Assembly (NCBI GenBank): GCA_964483585.1
Contig: CAZABH010000012.1
Location: forward strand, 1-64,000
DNA from: SZUA-430 sp964483585
GTDB lineage: Bacteria; Pseudomonadota; Alphaproteobacteria; Micropepsales; Micropepsaceae
Length of the DNA stretch: 64,000 nt
Direction of reading: 5' to 3'
Shown: positions 25,893 to 35,800 of the stretch, piece by piece
Numbering within the stretch: the first letter of the stretch is position 1
Layout: every line of letters begins with the position of its first letter
Translations under genes and position numbers: made by a program
The notes under the pieces: model-generated
What the model was told of the DNA's origin: nothing
What the model saw: only the letters and a program-made list of their open reading frames with translations
The model's database searches: none

Positions 25893-26806
25893 CACCGCTG
25901 GCCCAAGGGCGCGGAGCGGAGACACTGACCTCCTCATCAGCAGACAACCTGCGCGGCATCATGATGCTTCTGCTGTCGCAGGCGCTGTTCGTGAGCAGCG
26001 ACAGCCTGGTGAAGCTGCTCGGCGCGACAATGCCGACCAGCCAGATCATGGCGTTGCGTGGTCTCATGGCCGTGGCCCTGGCGGCCGCAATTCTGGTGGC
26101 AACAACAGAGCCTTCGCGTTGGCGCCTCGCCATGACCCCGATGGTAGGTGTCAGGGCGCTGCTCGAGGCAGCATCGGCCGCCCTGTTCATCATGTCCCTG
26201 CCACACCTCGCGCTCGGAGACATCACGGTCTTCATGCAGTTCACGCCGCTGTCGATCACCTTGCTTGCGGCCCTGCTTCTCGGTGCGCAGGTGGGTTGGC
26301 GTCGATGGAGCGCTGTTCTCGTCGGCTTCGTCGGTGTCCTGCTGGTCGCGCAGCCCGGCGGATCGGATTCCAGCCCCTATGCCGTCTCTGCAATCATGGT
26401 CGCGCTGATCATCTCCGTGCGTGACCTCATCACCCGCCGCCTCGATCCGGCAATACCGACGCCGGCGATAACACTCACCACGACAATGGCCGTCTGTCTG
26501 CTGGGCTTCGCAGGAGCCCCGCTCGAGGACTGGGTCGAGGTGCCGTGGAACAGCATGGCACTGCTTGCCGGGTCGGCAATGCTTGTGACCATGGCCAATG
26601 CAGCCATCATCAGGGCCTTCCGCGGGACCGACGTGACAGTGGTCTCGCCGTTCCGCTATTTCGGCGTGCTTTGGGCCATTGCTATCGGGTTCCTTGTCTG
26701 GGGCGAGATCCCGGACGGACTGGCGATCCTCGGGACCCTGTTGATTGTCGGCAGCGGTCTCTACACCATGCACCGCGAGCGAATGAGGATGCGCCAGACG
26801 CCATGA
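25889..26806 (+). CDS. EamA/DMT family transporter
   Basis: This 305-residue protein has ten hydrophobic helices arranged as two EamA repeats, the fold of the drug/metabolite transporter superfamily. Typical stretches are LFVSSDSLVKLLG and IMALRGLMAVALAA in the first repeat and VSPFRYFGVLWAIAIGFLVWGE in the second. The start is probably TTG at 25889, which overlaps the upstream stop by four bases (TTGA); an ATG at 25961 would remove most of the N-terminal tail before helix 1. The substrate cannot be predicted. It is wedged between a secreted hydrolase-like gene and an EEP-fold gene with overlaps on both sides. Confidence 0.85.
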   Translation: MTPLAQGRGAETLTSSSADNLRGIMMLLLSQALFVSSDSLVKLLGATMPTSQIMALRGLMAVALAAAILVATTEPSRWRLAMTPMVGVRALLEAASAALFIMSLPHLALGDITVFMQFTPLSITLLAALLLGAQVGWRRWSAVLVGFVGVLLVAQPGGSDSSPYAVSAIMVALIISVRDLITRRLDPAIPTPAITLTTTMAVCLLGFAGAPLEDWVEVPWNSMALLAGSAMLVTMANAAIIRAFRGTDVTVVSPFRYFGVLWAIAIGFLVWGEIPDGLAILGTLLIVGSGLYTMHRERMRMRQTP

Positions 26807-27822
26807 ATTTCAGGATCGCCAACTTCAATGTGGAAAACCTGATCCTGCCGGACATCCGCTATTACGACCGGATGATCCTGACGCGCGAGGACTATGAAGC
26901 AAAGGCAAATTGGAGCGCGTCGATCATCAATCGCGTCAAGCCTGACATTATCGGCGTTCAGGAACTCTGGACGGCCGAGGCCCTCGAGGATGTGCTGCGA
27001 AGAAGCTTTCACTTTGCATCGGGTGCCCATATCTGCGCACCCGGCGCAACTGTCGCAGAAAACGTTAAGGGCAGGCTGGCCCAGCGTCCGCGCCTCGCAA
27101 TCGTGTCACGCTTTCCGATTGCGGAAGGCGCGCTTGTCCCCCTGTTCCCTACGTCGCTGAAGCTCCGAATCCCCATGCGCCTCGGCGACGGCAGCATTCG
27201 CGAGGTCCCCCTGGACATCGACCAGTTCCAGCGCCCTGTCCTGAAGGCGTGGGTCGATGTTGAGGGTATGTCGATCATGGTGGTCGTGGCGCATCTCAAA
27301 TCCAAGAGCCCGATCATCCGGAACGGCGAGGATGGCGAGGATCCCTTCATGTTTGCGATTGGACAGGCGCGCGCGACCATCCTGCGCACGGCAGAGGCCG
27401 CAGCCTTGCGCCACCTGATCCTTCAGGACATGGCGCGGACACGAACCCCCGTCATCGTGTTGGCTGACCTCAACGATACGCCGGATGCGGCCAGCACGCA
27501 GATCGTCTGCGGCATGTCTCCGCACGAGGGCAAGGACTTCAGCGAGAAGAAGGCGCTCTGGGATACCGTGCTCTATCCGACATTCCGCATCGCCAGCCGT
27601 CGCTCCTCCAGCATCCACACCCATATCTACAATGGCGACAGGGACATCCTCGACCACATCCTGGTATCGGAGGAGTTCTACTCGCGAAATCGTCATCGCA
27701 TCGGCACTGTCACCCGTCATGGGGTGATCAACGACCATCTGCGCGACAACGAGGCCCTCCCGAAGCCACCCGGGGCATCCGACCACGGGATCCCCTGGGC
27801 TGAAATCACCTTCACCGGCTGA
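26803..27822 (+). CDS. Endonuclease/exonuclease/phosphatase family protein
   Basis: This 339-residue protein has the DNase I-like metal-dependent phosphodiesterase fold. Signature positions are NFNVENL near the start, the metal-binding Glu in IIGVQELW, the VVVAHLKS stretch, the catalytic Asp and Asn in VLADLNDTPD, and the C-terminal DH pair in GASDHGIPW. No signal peptide is visible, so it is probably cytoplasmic. Members cleave nucleic acids, phosphoinositides or other phosphodiesters, and the substrate is not shown here. The ATG overlaps the transporter's stop by four bases, so the two are likely translated together. Confidence 0.86.
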   Translation: MNFRIANFNVENLILPDIRYYDRMILTREDYEAKANWSASIINRVKPDIIGVQELWTAEALEDVLRRSFHFASGAHICAPGATVAENVKGRLAQRPRLAIVSRFPIAEGALVPLFPTSLKLRIPMRLGDGSIREVPLDIDQFQRPVLKAWVDVEGMSIMVVVAHLKSKSPIIRNGEDGEDPFMFAIGQARATILRTAEAAALRHLILQDMARTRTPVIVLADLNDTPDAASTQIVCGMSPHEGKDFSEKKALWDTVLYPTFRIASRRSSSIHTHIYNGDRDILDHILVSEEFYSRNRHRIGTVTRHGVINDHLRDNEALPKPPGASDHGIPWAEITFTG

Positions 27823-28022
27823 TGGCCCTTTTGGCCCAACATCGGGTGGTTTCCGGACGGTCGGCCACATTCTCTGCCTGCGGCGATTTGTTCTATTTTT
27901 GTTTTCGGCGATTTCGGCGATATTCGGCGCTGTTACCCCACAGGCTTGGACAATTGCACCTGGCGCCCATTCAGGAGCGCTGCCACACCTTGCGCGCGCG
28001 CTACCGCGCGAAAGTGGCGGAT

Positions 28023-28051
28023 TTGCGCGGGGTGCTTCTACAAGCTATGAC
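28023..28051 (+). promoter_or_regulatory. Candidate proS promoter
   Basis: TTGCGC (28023-28028) and TATGAC (28046-28051) are separated by 17 bases, 46 bases before the proS ATG. It lies in a 275-base gap with no recognised gene. The elements are partial matches and the call rests on spacing and position. Confidence 0.38.
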
Positions 28052-28097
28052 AGGGGTCATAATCCGCCCTCGAACAAGATTCTCTCGCAAACACACC

Positions 28098-29420
28098 ATG
28101 CGCGTATCCCGCTTCTTCATGCCCCTGCTGCGCGAAACGCCGGCCGAGGCTCAGATCGTCTCGCACCGCTTCATGCTGCGCGCAGGCCTTATCAAGCAGG
28201 CTTCGGCCGGCATCTACTCCTGGCTGCCGCTCGGCCACCGCGTCTTGCGCAAGATTGAGCAGATCGTCCGCGAGGAACAGGACAGGGCAGGGGCCATCGA
28301 AGTCCTGATGCCGACCCTGCAGTCTGCCGATCTCTGGCGTGAGAGCGGCCGCTACGAGGCCTATGGCAAAGAGATGCTGCGCATCAAGGACCGCCACGAT
28401 CGCGACCTGCTTTACGGGCCTACCAATGAAGAGCTGATCACCGATATCTTCCGCTCCTCGGTCCGCTCCTACAAGGAGCTGCCGCGCAATCTCTATCACA
28501 TTCAATGGAAGTTCCGGGACGAGATCCGCCCGCGCTTCGGTGTGATGCGCGGGCGCGAGTTCCTCATGAAGGACGCTTACTCCTTCGATATCGACGCCGA
28601 TGGCGCGCGCAAGTCCTATAACCGCATGTTCGTGGCCTATCTGCGCACATTCGCCCGACTGGGCCTGAAAGCCGTGCCCATGAAAGCAGATACCGGCCCA
28701 ATCGGCGGTGATTTGAGCCATGAATTCATCGTGCTGGCCGAAACTGGCGAAAGCCAAGTCTACTGCCACCGCGACCTCGTCGACATGCCGGTCCCCGAGA
28801 ACGTTGATTTCCAGGGCGACCTCACGCCCTACATCAACCAGCGCACCTCGCTGTACGCGGCCACGGAAGAAAAGCACGATCCGGATGCCTTCGCGGCCAT
28901 CCCCGAGGACAAGCGCCTTGCGGCCCGTGGCATCGAGGTAGGTCACATCTTCTATTTTGGCACCAAGTACTCGAAGCCGATGAATGCCAAGGTCGCAGGG
29001 CCCAAGGGCGAAGACGTGCTCGTCGAGATGGGCAGCTATGGCATAGGTGTCTCGCGCCTCGTTGGCGCCATCATCGAGGCCAGCCACGACGAGGCCGGCA
29101 TCATCTGGCCTGAAAGCGTGGCGCCGTTTCGTGTCGGCCTGATCAGCCTCAAGGCGGATGATCCAAAGACGCGCGAAACATGCGAAGACCTCTACGCAAG
29201 GCTTGGGGCGGCGGGTGTCGACGTGCTTTATGACGACACCGAAGAGCGCGCGGGGGCGAAATTCTCGACGTTCGACCTGATCGGCCTGCCCTGGCAGGTG
29301 ATCGTAGGTCCTCGCGGTCTGGCATCCGGTCAGGTGGAACTCAAGAACCGCCGGACCGGCGAACGCCAGACCCTCAGCCCCGACGCAGCGCTGAATCTCC
29401 TGACCAAGGACGCCGCATGA
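28098..29420 (+). CDS. proS: Prolyl-tRNA synthetase, short form
   Basis: This 440-residue class II synthetase charges tRNA-Pro. Motif 2 is visible around QWKFRDEIRPRFGVMRGREF and motif 3 as GSYGIGVSRLVG, with the C-terminal anticodon-binding domain after residue 340. The usual bacterial editing insertion of about 180 residues between the motifs is absent: the chain runs straight from GPTNEELITD to MKADTGPIGG within about 110 residues. This is the known short alphaproteobacterial type, which relies on separate trans-editing proteins. The ATG at 28098 begins the conserved MRVSRFFMPLLRETP. Its stop overlaps lolC. Confidence 0.95.
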   Translation: MRVSRFFMPLLRETPAEAQIVSHRFMLRAGLIKQASAGIYSWLPLGHRVLRKIEQIVREEQDRAGAIEVLMPTLQSADLWRESGRYEAYGKEMLRIKDRHDRDLLYGPTNEELITDIFRSSVRSYKELPRNLYHIQWKFRDEIRPRFGVMRGREFLMKDAYSFDIDADGARKSYNRMFVAYLRTFARLGLKAVPMKADTGPIGGDLSHEFIVLAETGESQVYCHRDLVDMPVPENVDFQGDLTPYINQRTSLYAATEEKHDPDAFAAIPEDKRLAARGIEVGHIFYFGTKYSKPMNAKVAGPKGEDVLVEMGSYGIGVSRLVGAIIEASHDEAGIIWPESVAPFRVGLISLKADDPKTRETCEDLYARLGAAGVDVLYDDTEERAGAKFSTFDLIGLPWQVIVGPRGLASGQVELKNRRTGERQTLSPDAALNLLTKDAA

Positions 29421-30727
29421 ACCCTTTCGAGGTCCAGCGCCCCGCACGCCCGCAAGGACGACGCAGCAGCGACGGTTCCAGACCCTTCTCGTGGTTCGAG
29501 TTGCTTCTGGCCAGCCGCTATCTCAGGGCGCGCAGGCAGGAAGGCTGGATCTCGGTCGTAACCGGGTTCTCGGTTCTCGGCATTACACTGGGCGTCGCGA
29601 CCCTCATCATTGTCATGTCGGTGATGAATGGCTTTCGCGCCGAGATCATGTCCAAGATCCTGGGCTTCCGCGGTCACTACATGATCCAGCCCATTGGCGG
29701 CTCACTGAATGGCTGGGACGAGACATCTGCCCGGCTCTCAAAGGTTCCGGGTGTTGCCCGCGCCACCCCCTTCGTCGAGGGGCAGGCCCTTGCGACGGCA
29801 CAGGCCCAGTCGCCTGGTGTGATCGTGCGCGGCGTTCGCCCGCAAGACCTCGCGAACGTGAAGCTCGTGGCCGACTCGCTGAAACCCGGTGCCCTGCAGC
29901 GCTTTGCGGCCGACACCTCCAGTGTGCTGATTGGCGACATCCTTGCCCGCAACATGGGGCTCGAGCAGGGCATGAACATCACGCTGGTTGCGCCCCGCGG
30001 CAACGTCACGCCCTTCGGCGTCACGCCGCGCGTCAAGCAATACCGCATCGCAGGCACCTTCAAGGTGGGCATGTCCATCTACGACGAGAGCATGGTGTTC
30101 ATGCCTCTCGGCGAGGCGCAGGACTATTTCAACAAGGGCAGGGGCGTGTCCCTGATCGAGGTCATGATCGATGATCCCGACAAGGTCGATGCGCTGAGGC
30201 CGGTGATCGAGCGCCTGGTGCCGGGCACGTCGATCTATGACTGGCGCTCGACGGCGCCCGATTTCTTCAGCGCGCTCGAGGTCGAGCGTGTGGTTATGTT
30301 CCTGATCCTTACGCTCATCATCATTGTGGCGGGCTTCAACATCATTTCCGGCATGATCATGCTGGTGAAGGACAAGACGCGCGATATCGCGATCCTCAGA
30401 ACCATGGGGGCCTCGCGCGGCACGATCTTGCGTGTGTTTCTGATGTCGGGATCGGTCATCGGCATAGCGGGCACGCTGGCCGGCTGGATCCTCGGCGTGG
30501 TGTTCTGCTGGAACATCGAGAACATCCGCCAGTTCCTGATCTGGATCACGGGGGTCAACCTGTTCCCGGAAACCCTGTATTTTCTGAGCCGGCTTCCCGC
30601 GAAGATGGACGTAGCCGAGATCACAGTGGTCGTCCTGATCTCTCTGATCCTCACCATTCTGGCCACTGTCTACCCGGCGTGGCGTGCAGCACGGCTCGAT
30701 CCTGTCGAGGCGCTGCGCTATGAGTGA
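29417..30727 (+). CDS. lolC: Lipoprotein-releasing ABC transporter permease LolC/LolE family
   Basis: This 436-residue inner-membrane permease extracts lipoproteins from the membrane for delivery to LolA. The N-terminal segment FELLLASRYLRARRQEGWISVVTGFSVLGI (core ASRYLRARRQEG) and the first helix are family hallmarks. A periplasmic domain of about 200 residues and three C-terminal helices follow, containing MIMLVKDKTRDIAILRTMGAS (core VKDKTRDIAILRTMG). Only one LolC/E-type gene is present, as in many alphaproteobacteria, so a homodimer is likely. The ATG overlaps the proS stop, and its end overlaps lolD. Confidence 0.93.
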   Translation: MNPFEVQRPARPQGRRSSDGSRPFSWFELLLASRYLRARRQEGWISVVTGFSVLGITLGVATLIIVMSVMNGFRAEIMSKILGFRGHYMIQPIGGSLNGWDETSARLSKVPGVARATPFVEGQALATAQAQSPGVIVRGVRPQDLANVKLVADSLKPGALQRFAADTSSVLIGDILARNMGLEQGMNITLVAPRGNVTPFGVTPRVKQYRIAGTFKVGMSIYDESMVFMPLGEAQDYFNKGRGVSLIEVMIDDPDKVDALRPVIERLVPGTSIYDWRSTAPDFFSALEVERVVMFLILTLIIIVAGFNIISGMIMLVKDKTRDIAILRTMGASRGTILRVFLMSGSVIGIAGTLAGWILGVVFCWNIENIRQFLIWITGVNLFPETLYFLSRLPAKMDVAEITVVVLISLILTILATVYPAWRAARLDPVEALRYE

Positions 30728-31469
30728 GCCTCCCTTCGACACACAGGAACTGACCCCACACCGCCCGGCGGCCCAAGCGACGCCAGTCCTGGTGCTCCAG
30801 GGCATAAGTCGCTCATTCGGCGAACCGCCCGAAACCCTGGATATTTTCCGCAACATAAATGCGCAGATCCTTCCGGGAGAGATCGTCGCGCTTGTTGGAC
30901 CTTCAGGCTCCGGCAAATCTTCGTTGCTGCACATTTGCGGTCTGCTCGAGGCGCCGACGGCCGGCAATATCTTCATTGCCGGACGGGACTGCGCGCGCCT
31001 GAACGACGCCGAACGCACCCGGATGCGGCGCGACGTTCTGGGGTTTGTCTACCAGTTCCATCATCTTTTGCCCGAGTTCTCCGCTCTCGAGAATGTCATG
31101 ATGCCTCAGTTGATCGGTGGCCGCAGGCCGCGCGATGCCGAGGGCCTTGCAATGCGGCTGCTCAATATGGTGGGCCTTGCGCAGCGGGCGTCGCATCGCC
31201 CGGCACGCCTGTCGGGTGGTGAGCAACAGCGGGTTGCCATTGCCCGGGCACTGGCGAACCAGCCGCGTTTGATCCTGGCGGATGAGCCCACCGGCAATCT
31301 CGATCCCAAGACCGCCGACATGGTCTTCAATGTCTTCGTCGAGACATGCCGCGCGCGCGGCGTTTCGGCGCTCATTGCAACCCACAACCTGCAAATGGCG
31401 GTCAAGATGGATCGCACATGGCTTCTGCATGACGGAAAACTGATCGATGCCGGAAAGCTCAAGGCCTAG
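30720..31469 (+). CDS. lolD: Lipoprotein-releasing ABC transporter ATP-binding protein
   Basis: This 249-residue ATPase powers lipoprotein release together with LolC. Walker A is GPSGSGKSS, the signature is LSGGEQQRVAIARAL, Walker B is LILADEPTGNLD, and the switch His is in ATHNLQM. The ATG at 30720 overlaps the last eight bases of lolC, and this agrees with the start of homology. The N-terminal 25 residues are a variable extension. It is followed by an overlapping small membrane protein gene. Confidence 0.95.
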   Translation: MSEPPFDTQELTPHRPAAQATPVLVLQGISRSFGEPPETLDIFRNINAQILPGEIVALVGPSGSGKSSLLHICGLLEAPTAGNIFIAGRDCARLNDAERTRMRRDVLGFVYQFHHLLPEFSALENVMMPQLIGGRRPRDAEGLAMRLLNMVGLAQRASHRPARLSGGEQQRVAIARALANQPRLILADEPTGNLDPKTADMVFNVFVETCRARGVSALIATHNLQMAVKMDRTWLLHDGKLIDAGKLKA

Positions 31470-31854
31470 GCCAATCGTCACCGGAGGTGCCGCGCAGGCC
31501 CTCTCGACAACCTGCCACTATCTGCATCTCGGCATCATGCTGTTCATCATGCTCGGATGGATTGTGCCAGTCGACGCAGCGCTTCTGGCCCACCTGATCC
31601 TAGTGCCTGTCATTCTTGGGATATGGTACCTCAATGACTGTTCCTGCCCCCTGAACAATATCGAAAGCTACTTGCTGAAGGGCCTGTGGCGTGATCCCGA
31701 CAACCGCGAAGAGGGCAGTTTCGTCGTCGTGGTCGTCGAGCAGTACCTCGGCATGAAGCCGACTCAGAATGCCATGGACATGATCACTTACGGCGTCATG
31801 GCCTTTGCGTGGATGCTCTCGGGTATCCACCTGTGGCTGCGCACAGGAGTGTGA
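31447..31854 (+). CDS. Small membrane protein of unknown function
   Basis: I do not recognise this 135-residue protein with certainty. It has hydrophobic segments at about residues 27-43, 46-62 and 111-128. Between them lies a motif with conserved-looking cysteines, NDCSCPLNNIESYL, recalling the CPLTxxE pattern of DUF2784-type proteins. The ATG lies 23 bases inside lolD, in another frame, without a strong ribosome-binding site, so translation may depend on lolD. Two bases separate its stop from phhA. A functional link to either neighbour is not shown. Confidence 0.62.
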   Translation: MPESSRPRPIVTGGAAQALSTTCHYLHLGIMLFIMLGWIVPVDAALLAHLILVPVILGIWYLNDCSCPLNNIESYLLKGLWRDPDNREEGSFVVVVVEQYLGMKPTQNAMDMITYGVMAFAWMLSGIHLWLRTGV

Positions 31855-31856
31855 GC

Positions 31857-32768
31857 ATGGATACCGCAACATTGTTCGCAAATTTCCGTACGCGTCATCC
31901 CGACATACGTCCCGACTACACGATCGACCAGGATTGGACACACTACACTTCAGAGGATCACGCGACGTGGCGCACGCTTTACGGCCGCCTCGAGCGGCTG
32001 CTACCTGAGTACGCCTGTCCGGAGTTCGTCGACGGCATGCATCGGCTCGATATCGGACGCGACGCCATCCCGGAATTTACCGAGCTGTCGCGCCGCCTGG
32101 GCGCTCTCACCGGATGGTCGGTGGTCGCTGTTCCGGGCCTCGTACCTGACGACATCTTCTTCGATCATCTTGCCAATCGCAGGTTTCCAGCCGGCAATTT
32201 CATCCGCAAGCCCGACCAGCTCGACTACATCGAGCAGCCGGATGTCTTTCACGACGTGTTCGGTCATGTGCCGATGCTTGCCCACCCGGTTTTTGCAGAT
32301 TACATGGAGGCATATGGCAAGGGCGGGCTTCGAGCCCTCAAGGGCTTCGATATGCTGCCCAACCTCGCGCGGCTCTATTGGTACACAGTCGAGTTCGGGC
32401 TCATCCAGACCGACCACGGATTGAAGATCTACGGTGCGGGGATTGCCTCGTCCACAGCCGAGACAGTGTTTGCGATTGATGATGCGTCTCCAAATCGAAT
32501 TGCCTTCGATCTCGAACGCGTGATGCGAACTCGCTATCGCATCGACGACTTCCAGGAGACCTATTTCGTCATTGACAGCTTCGAGCAGCTCTTCGCCGAG
32601 ACCTACAGCGATTTCGCCCCCGTATATGAACGGCTGAAGTCCGGGCCCACCTATGACCCAGGAACAGTGCTGGCCACAGACAGGCTCATTCACCGGGGTA
32701 CACGGGCGCATGTCGCAGGACAGGGTCTCTCCACAGGCCATATGTCTGGCAAGTCACCGACGGCTTGA
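31857..32768 (+). CDS. phhA: Phenylalanine-4-hydroxylase
   Basis: This 303-residue iron- and pterin-dependent enzyme hydroxylates phenylalanine to tyrosine. The iron ligands are present as FHDVFGHVPM (His132, His137) and the Glu in YWYTVEFGL (Glu179). The catalytic domain fills the protein, and there is no regulatory ACT domain, as usual for bacterial forms. The ATG at 31857 follows an AGGAG sequence and lies two bases after the upstream small gene. No pterin-recycling or tyrosine-degradation gene is adjacent. Confidence 0.95.
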   Translation: MDTATLFANFRTRHPDIRPDYTIDQDWTHYTSEDHATWRTLYGRLERLLPEYACPEFVDGMHRLDIGRDAIPEFTELSRRLGALTGWSVVAVPGLVPDDIFFDHLANRRFPAGNFIRKPDQLDYIEQPDVFHDVFGHVPMLAHPVFADYMEAYGKGGLRALKGFDMLPNLARLYWYTVEFGLIQTDHGLKIYGAGIASSTAETVFAIDDASPNRIAFDLERVMRTRYRIDDFQETYFVIDSFEQLFAETYSDFAPVYERLKSGPTYDPGTVLATDRLIHRGTRAHVAGQGLSTGHMSGKSPTA

Positions 32769-32825
32769 ACCGCGCCAGCGGCTCCATCATCCTCGAGTAA
32801 AGTTCAGTAGGCAGGGCAACCCAAC

Positions 32826-35800
32826 GTGTCAGGTCCAGCACAGTTCGTCCATCTGCGCGTTCACTCCGCGTTCTCGCTGCTCGAGGGAGCGCTCCAGCCC
32901 GACGAGATAGCAGCACTCTGCAAAAAACATCGAATGCCAGCCGTCGGCATAACCGACACCAACAACCTGTTCGGCCTCTGGGACCTGACCGACGCGATCG
33001 TGAAGGCAGGTATCCAGATGATCGTGGGTTGCCAGCTCAATCTGCCACTGGAACCCGAGCGCAAGACTGGCCCGGTGCCAGCGCAGCTGCAACTCGGCAC
33101 CATCGCCCTCCTGGTCCAGACCGAGGAAGGCTATGCAAACCTGATGAAGCTGGCAAGCAAGGCCCATCTCGAAGTGCAGCTTGGCGAGCAGCCACACATC
33201 ACCTGGGACGCTCTCGAAGCACATTCCTGCGGGCTGATCCTGCTGACCGGTGGCCCCAAAGGTGTCATCGACAGACAGATCGCAAACACACAGGTCGAAG
33301 CCGCCGAACGCACACTGCTGCGCCTCAAGCAGATCTTCGCCGACAGGCTGTACGTCGAGATCCAGCGCCATGACACGCCGAGTGAGTTGATGGTGGAGCC
33401 TCAGCTGCTGCATTTGGCCTACGCGCACGACGTGCCAATCGTCGCATCGAACGAACCATTCTTTGGCAATCGTGACCTCTACGAGGCCCATGACGCGCTG
33501 CTATGCATCGCCGATGGCGCCTACGTGACGCAGGAGGATCGCCGCAAGGAAAGCCCCGAGCATTACTTCAAGTCAGCCGACGAGATGCTCAAGCTGTTTG
33601 CCGATCTCCCCGAGGCTACCGAGAACACGATCGAGATCGCGCGCCGCTGTGCCTATTATCCCAAGAAGCGCAATCCGATCCTGCCGCCGTTCAAACCAGC
33701 GTCGGGGTTGCCGCCTGAAGAGGAACTGCGCGCGCAGGCCAGTGAGGGCCTGAAACGCCGCCTCGCGGCCAACGGCCTCTTTGCTGACGAGACGGCTTAT
33801 TGGGAGCGCCTTGATTTCGAGCTGTCCGTTATCCTGCGCATGAATTTCGCTGGATACTTCCTGATCGTATCCGACTTCATGAAATGGACGCGCGCGCAGG
33901 GCATTCCGGTCGGCGTGCGCGGATCTGGCGCTGGCTCTGTCGTCGCCTGGGCGCTGGAGATTACTGCACTGGACCCGCTGCGCTTCGGTCTTGTCTTTGA
34001 GCGCTTCTTGAACCCCGAACGCGTTTCAATGCCGGACTTCGATATCGACTTTTGCCAGGACCGCCGCGGCGAAGTCATCCGCTATGTTCAGGAGAAATAC
34101 GGCAAGGACCGCGTCGCCCAGATCATCACATTCGGAACGCTGCAGGCCAAGGCGGCCATCCGCGACGTGGGACGCGTCCTCCAGATGCCTCAGGGCCAGG
34201 TCGACCGCCTCTCGAAGATGATCAAGGTCAAGCCTGGTGCATCCATCAAGTTGCGCGAGGCAATCGATCAGGAACCCCGAATGCAGCAGGCCGAGGCCGA
34301 AGAGGAAAGCGTCCGCAAGCTGTTCCAGATCGCCGAGCAGCTCGAAGGCCTCTATCGGCACGCCTCGACGCACGCCGCGGGCGTCGTGATAGGAGATCGA
34401 CCGCTCGACGAGCTCGTTCCCATGTATCGCGACCCCAGTTCCGACATGCCGGTCACGCAGTTCGACTACGAAGGCGACGAAAAGGCAGGCCTCGTGAAGT
34501 TCGACTTCCTCGGCCTCAAGACCCTGACTGTCATCGCTGTCACCGAGAACCTCGTGCAGGAACGCCACGGCGTGAAGGTGAAGGCCGAAGAGGTCCCCTT
34601 CGACGACCGCAAGTCGTTCGAGGCGCTGAGCAAGGGAACATCGACCGGCGTATTCCAGCTGGAATCCACCGGCATGCGCGACCTGCTGCGCAAGATGAAG
34701 CCCGACCGCGTCGAGGACCTCATCGCCCTCGTCGCGCTCTACCGTCCGGGTCCGATGGACAACATCCCGACATACATTGCCTGCAAGCACGGGCGCGAGA
34801 AGCCCTTCTACCTGCACGAGGCGCTCGAGCCCATCCTCAAGGGCACGTTCGGCGTGATGACCTATCAGGAAGACGTGATGCTCATCGCCCGTGAGCTTGC
34901 CGGCTATTCTCTGGGACAGGCCGACGAACTGCGTCGCGCCATGGGCAAGAAGATCAAGGAGCAGATGGCGGCCCATCGCGTCAAGTTCATCGAGGGCGCC
35001 AAGAAGCTCAAGGATATGGACGAGGATATCGCCGAGCAGATCTTCGAGCAGGCCGAAAAATTCGCCGGTTACGGCTTCAACAAGGCACACGCAGCCGCCT
35101 ACGCGCAGGTCGCCTACCAGACGGCCTGGCTGAAGGCGAACTACCCAGTCGAATTCTTCTGCGCGTCGATGACGCTGGATATTTCCTCTCCCGACCGGCT
35201 CTCGATGTTCCGTCAGGAAGCCGAACGTCTTGGGATCGCCGTCGCGCCCCCGGACATCAACCTGTCCGGCGCGCTGTTCACAGCAGGCAAGAAACCCGAC
35301 GGCAGCGACGTAATCTATTACGCCCTGTCTGCAATCCGGAATGTCGGACGGGTCGCCATGGAGCACGTGGTCGAGATCCGGGAGAAGGGCGGCAAGTTCA
35401 CAAGTCTCTTCGATTTTGCCCGGCGCGTTGATGCCCGTTTCATCAACAAGCGTATCCTCGAAAACCTCGTTGCTGCCGGCGCCTTCGATCGGCTGAACTC
35501 CAACCGCGCGCAAGTGCATGCAGCCATCGACATGCTGATCGGTGAGGCATCGATAACAAGCCGCGAACGCGACAGCGCCCAGGTCAGCCTCTTCGGTACC
35601 GTTCAAAAGCAGCCCGACCGTGCGCTTCCCAAGGTCGACCAGTGGACGATGCCCGACCGCCTGGCGCGCGAATTCAACGCCATCGGCTTCTACATGTCGG
35701 CGCATCCGCTTGATGAATTCAAGCAAACCCTGCAGCGCCTGCGCTGCGTCCCCTACGCGGAACTGGCTGCCGAAAAGAAGAGAGTCGAGCGTGCTGTTAC

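Noticed and set aside
28038..29447. A 469-codon open frame on the minus strand opposite proS
   Set aside because: It lies wholly against a conserved synthetase gene and has no recognisable domain; GC-rich antisense frames of this length are common.
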